From NCBI GenBank assembly GCA_015485755.1, contig WFTD01000105.1, positions 1 through 7,264 on the forward strand: a DNA stretch of 7,264 bases. The letters are read 5' to 3'. Made by a program: the position numbers and the translations under genes. The stretch's first letter is position 1, and each line of letters starts with the position of its first letter. Positions 5,341-7,264 of the stretch are shown here, in pieces. The notes under the pieces were generated by a model that searched no databases, was not told where the DNA came from, and saw nothing but the letters and a program-made list of their open reading frames with translations. This DNA is from Patescibacteria group bacterium. GTDB lineage: Bacteria > Patescibacteriota > Patescibacteriia > S139-126.

Positions 5341-6273
5341 ATGAAAGTTATAAAAATTTTTTTCTTAGTAATAATTATTGGCATAGGGTGGAGCGGTCCT
5401 GCTTTGGCCCAATTTTTAACTCAACCAGACGAGGCGCAGTCAGTCTCTGTTTCGCCCTTAACTTTTGAGTTAACCGCTAATCCAGGTGTAAAACTTACCA
5501 ACAAGATAAAGGTGAGCAATCCTTCTAGCAGGCCGGTTAAAATAAAAATGTCAGTTGAAGATTTCAAGCCAGCCGGAGAGACGGGTAGTGTTATTATTAC
5601 TGATGACGAGAACTATACTTATTCTTTGTCTAAATGGATTACGGTTGATCCAGTTGAATTTACTTTACCTCCTTCAGGTTCTCAACTGGTTACCTTTGTT
5701 ATTGATGTTCCCCAAACAGCTGAACCGGGAGGGCATTATGGCACCGTTTTGGCCGAAGCTCTGCCAGTAGAAGTGCAAGGCGGGTCAGCTATTTCACAAA
5801 AAGTTGGCGTGTTAATTTTACTATCAGTTTCAGGTGAGGTTACAGAGCAGTTAATAATCAAAGAGTTTTCTGCGCCTGAGTTTGTTGAGTCTGTCCCAGT
5901 AAGATTTTTGTTAAGGTTTGAAAACTTAGGTACTGTCCACGTCCGTCCCAAAGGTTTTATTTCTATAACCAATATGTTGGGAGAAAAGGAAGTTGACTTG
6001 CCCTTCCCTCAAAAGAATGTTTTGCCGGGCAGTATAAGAAAAGTTGAAGCGGAATGGAAGCCTGATTTTGCTTTAGGGAAATATACTGCTACTTTGGTGG
6101 CTAATTATGGGATAAATAATTTGCCTTTGACAGCGGTTGTTACTTTTTGGGTGGTTCCGTGGAAAAAAATTTTGTTGATATTTTCTATTATTTTTGTATT
6201 TTTGGTTTTTGTTTTTTTGGCGAGGCGGCGAATTTATTTGGCCCTGAAAGTTTTGTTTACAGGAGATAAGTAA
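5341..6273 (+). CDS. Membrane-anchored DUF916-like (WxL-interacting-protein-like) protein B2
   Basis: The 310-residue product starts at ATG with no recognisable Shine-Dalgarno. Residues 1-24 are a signal peptide (MKVIKIFFLVIIIGIG..., cleavage after ALA). Residues 34-140 match a DUF916-type sandwich: SVSVSPLTFELTANPGVKLT, KVSNPSSRPVKIKMSVEDF, SKWITVDPVEFTLPPSGSQ, then DVPQTAEPGGHYGTVLAE. Residues 150-265 form a second sandwich with NLGTVHVRPKGFISITNMLG and LGKYTATLVANYG. FWVVPWKK leads into a transmembrane helix (~277-294), then ARRRIYLALKVLFTGDK as cytoplasmic tail. It aligns along its length with the protein at 3124 (W-I-x-x-x-P, V-P-x-x-x-x-x-G-x-Y, h-R-P-K, N-x-L-G, G-x-Y-T), so the two are paralogues despite low overall identity. 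It lies downstream of a terminator-like hairpin and 4 bases before the dockerin gene. Proposed role: partner or anchor of the secreted protein at 4161 (inference). Confidence 0.87.
   Translation: MKVIKIFFLVIIIGIGWSGPALAQFLTQPDEAQSVSVSPLTFELTANPGVKLTNKIKVSNPSSRPVKIKMSVEDFKPAGETGSVIITDDENYTYSLSKWITVDPVEFTLPPSGSQLVTFVIDVPQTAEPGGHYGTVLAEALPVEVQGGSAISQKVGVLILLSVSGEVTEQLIIKEFSAPEFVESVPVRFLLRFENLGTVHVRPKGFISITNMLGEKEVDLPFPQKNVLPGSIRKVEAEWKPDFALGKYTATLVANYGINNLPLTAVVTFWVVPWKKILLIFSIIFVFLVFVFLARRRIYLALKVLFTGDK
6261..6267 (+). promoter_or_regulatory. Shine-Dalgarno (AGGAGAT) for the gene at 6278
   Basis: AGGAGAT lies 10 bases before the ATG at 6278 and is written inside the last codons (Gly-Asp-Lys) of the upstream gene. 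It is the best Shine-Dalgarno match in the window and fixes this start. Confidence 0.7.
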
Positions 6274-6277
6274 AATT

Positions 6278-7261
6278 ATGCTGGTTAGGTTTATTGCTAT
6301 ATTTTTTATTTTAGGGGTGTTGTTGTCTATAGCTGTCAAAATGCCAGCAAAGGCTGTTACTTATGTTACATCAACACAAGGGGTTAATGTTTCAGTGACA
6401 GTTCCTTCAGCTATTGGAGCTTATTGTGGCGACGGTAGTGTGAACCAACCTAGTGAAGAATGTGATGATGGCAATAATCTTGATGGCGATGGCTGCAGTA
6501 GCAGTTGCCAGCTTGAATCAGTAAGCACTATTGCTGTGGGAGGAAAAAAAAGGGAGTATGCTGCGGTAATTTTGAGCGGTTTTTCTTCGCCAGATGCCCT
6601 TGTTTCTCTTTATCGTGATGGTTTGGTGAGCGCCACAACCCTTGCTCAAACCGATGGATATTGGCAGGTAGAAATAACTGGCCTGCCCGAAGGAGTTTAT
6701 AATTTCCAATTGGTTGCAGAAGATAGATTTTCACGCTTGACTTTGCCTGTTAATCTGTCTGCGACTATATCAACCAGCACTACTAATCTGCCGGAAGTGC
6801 TCTTGCCGCCGACTTTATCAGTTGAGAATAACAAAATTTTTCAAAATCAAACTTTTATTTTTAGCGGCGAGACCAAACCATTATCTGATATAAGTTTGGT
6901 TTTTTTTCCTGGTAATAAAACAATTAAAGTCAGGTCAAATGAGTCAGGCTTTTGGCAAGCTGATGTTTTGGCGAGCAATTTTGATGTTGGCAGTTATAGT
7001 GTGAAAGCGCGGACTGTCAGTGGTGGTTTGACTTCTGCTTTCAGCCAAAATCTTTATTTGTCAGTTTTGCCGGCGCTGACTGGCGGCAAATGCCAAGGGC
7101 CTGATCTGAATGGTGATGGTCGGGTGGATATTGTTGATTTATCAATTTTGTTAAGCAAGTGGGGGCAGCAAGTGGAAGGCAGGTTGTGCCAAGATATTAA
7201 TTTTGACCACAAAGTTGATGTGGTTGACTTTTCTATTATGCTTTATTTCTGGACTGATTAA
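6278..7261 (+). CDS. Secreted protein with Myxococcus-type Cys-rich motif, two Ig-like repeats and C-terminal dockerin
   Basis: The 327-residue product starts at ATG 4 bases after the previous stop. Residues 1-26 are a signal peptide (cleavage after AKA). Residues 50-78 match the DUF4215 / Myxococcus Cys-rich repeat (CGDG...ECDDGNN.DGDGC...C; Cys 50, 62, 73, 77). Residues 87-165 and 178-264 are two similar Ig-like domains (LSGFSSPDALVSLYRDG and FSGETKPLSDISLVFFPG, each followed by G-x-W-Q-[AV] and EGVYNFQLVAED or VGSYSVKART). Residues 272-327 form a type I dockerin with two F-hand loops: DLNGDGRVDIVD (Ca ligands D276, N278, D280, D284, D287) and DINFDHKVDVVD (D306, N308, D310, D314, D317). 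Cys 272 and 304 precede the loops and may pair. Dockerins bind cohesin domains in a calcium-dependent way; none is encoded here, so the receptor must lie elsewhere. No catalytic domain is visible, so this looks like a structural or binding surface protein, not a cellulosomal enzyme. Confidence 0.93.
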   Translation: MLVRFIAIFFILGVLLSIAVKMPAKAVTYVTSTQGVNVSVTVPSAIGAYCGDGSVNQPSEECDDGNNLDGDGCSSSCQLESVSTIAVGGKKREYAAVILSGFSSPDALVSLYRDGLVSATTLAQTDGYWQVEITGLPEGVYNFQLVAEDRFSRLTLPVNLSATISTSTTNLPEVLLPPTLSVENNKIFQNQTFIFSGETKPLSDISLVFFPGNKTIKVRSNESGFWQADVLASNFDVGSYSVKARTVSGGLTSAFSQNLYLSVLPALTGGKCQGPDLNGDGRVDIVDLSILLSKWGQQVEGRLCQDINFDHKVDVVDFSIMLYFWTD

Positions 7262-7264
7262 TTA

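Noticed and set aside
6073..6339. Minus-strand open frames (for example 6073-6339, 106-333, 3531-3782) and overlapping plus-strand frames (180-380, 2314-2631, 5104-5337, 5555-5770).
   Set aside because: They lie in other frames of well-supported genes, and their translations lack recognisable domains or ribosome binding sites; they look like shadow frames.
7110..7261. EF-hand calcium-binding protein or cellulosomal enzyme reading of the last gene.
   Set aside because: The two D-x-N-x-D...D loops followed by V-D-[FL]-S-I-[LM]-L and spaced ~30 residues apart are dockerin-like, and no glycoside hydrolase or other catalytic domain precedes them.
2..7261. Alternative genetic code (TGA as Gly, as in Gracilibacteria/Absconditabacteria).
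   Set aside because: All genes read full length with TAA/TAG stops and no in-frame TGA needs to be read through; Gly is supplied by GGN codons.

Overview
The window reads as part of a bacterial cell-surface locus. It comes most likely from a Candidate Phyla Radiation (Patescibacteria, Parcubacteria-like) genome or metagenome contig. The evidence is indirect. The DNA is fairly AT-rich, genes are tightly packed on one strand, and Shine-Dalgarno signals are weak or absent for most genes. The proteins are long, Ser/Thr/Asn-rich exported proteins built from beta-sandwich modules of a style I associate with CPR surface proteins. All seven genes read through with the standard bacterial code and stop on TAA or TAG. 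No rRNA, tRNA, CRISPR or transposase gene is visible, and no gap between genes exceeds 100 bases.

Layout, all on the + strand. (1) 2-1588 is the 3' part of a large exported protein: the end of a beta-helix-like region with a choice-of-anchor Q signature, then beta-sandwich and FN3-like domains, ending in a basic Arg/Lys-Leu-Gly-Gly tail. (2) 1601-2016 is a compact unit: a four-helix-bundle (S23 / 23S rRNA intervening-sequence family) gene bracketed by imperfect 23-bp inverted repeats made of GATTTAN-type heptamers. It looks like an insertion between surface genes. (3) 2028-6273 holds two consecutive pairs. Each pair is a secreted protein ending in the same ~165-residue domain (A1, A2), followed by a membrane-anchored protein resembling DUF916-type WxL-interacting proteins (B1, B2). 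(4) 6278-7261 encodes a secreted protein with a Myxococcus-type Cys-rich motif, two Ig-like repeats and a C-terminal type I dockerin with two calcium loops.

Proposed working model (inference). The B proteins sit in the cytoplasmic membrane by one C-terminal helix and hold the A proteins, which have signal peptides but no membrane anchor. The pairing resembles the WxL/WxL-interacting-protein clusters of Firmicutes, but the positions matching the WxL motifs carry Tyr instead of Trp. The dockerin protein would dock onto a cohesin-bearing surface protein encoded outside the window. A1 and B1 genes overlap, B1-A2 and B2-dockerin are separated by 5 and 4 bases, and a terminator-like hairpin sits between A2 and B2, so expression is probably coupled but uneven.
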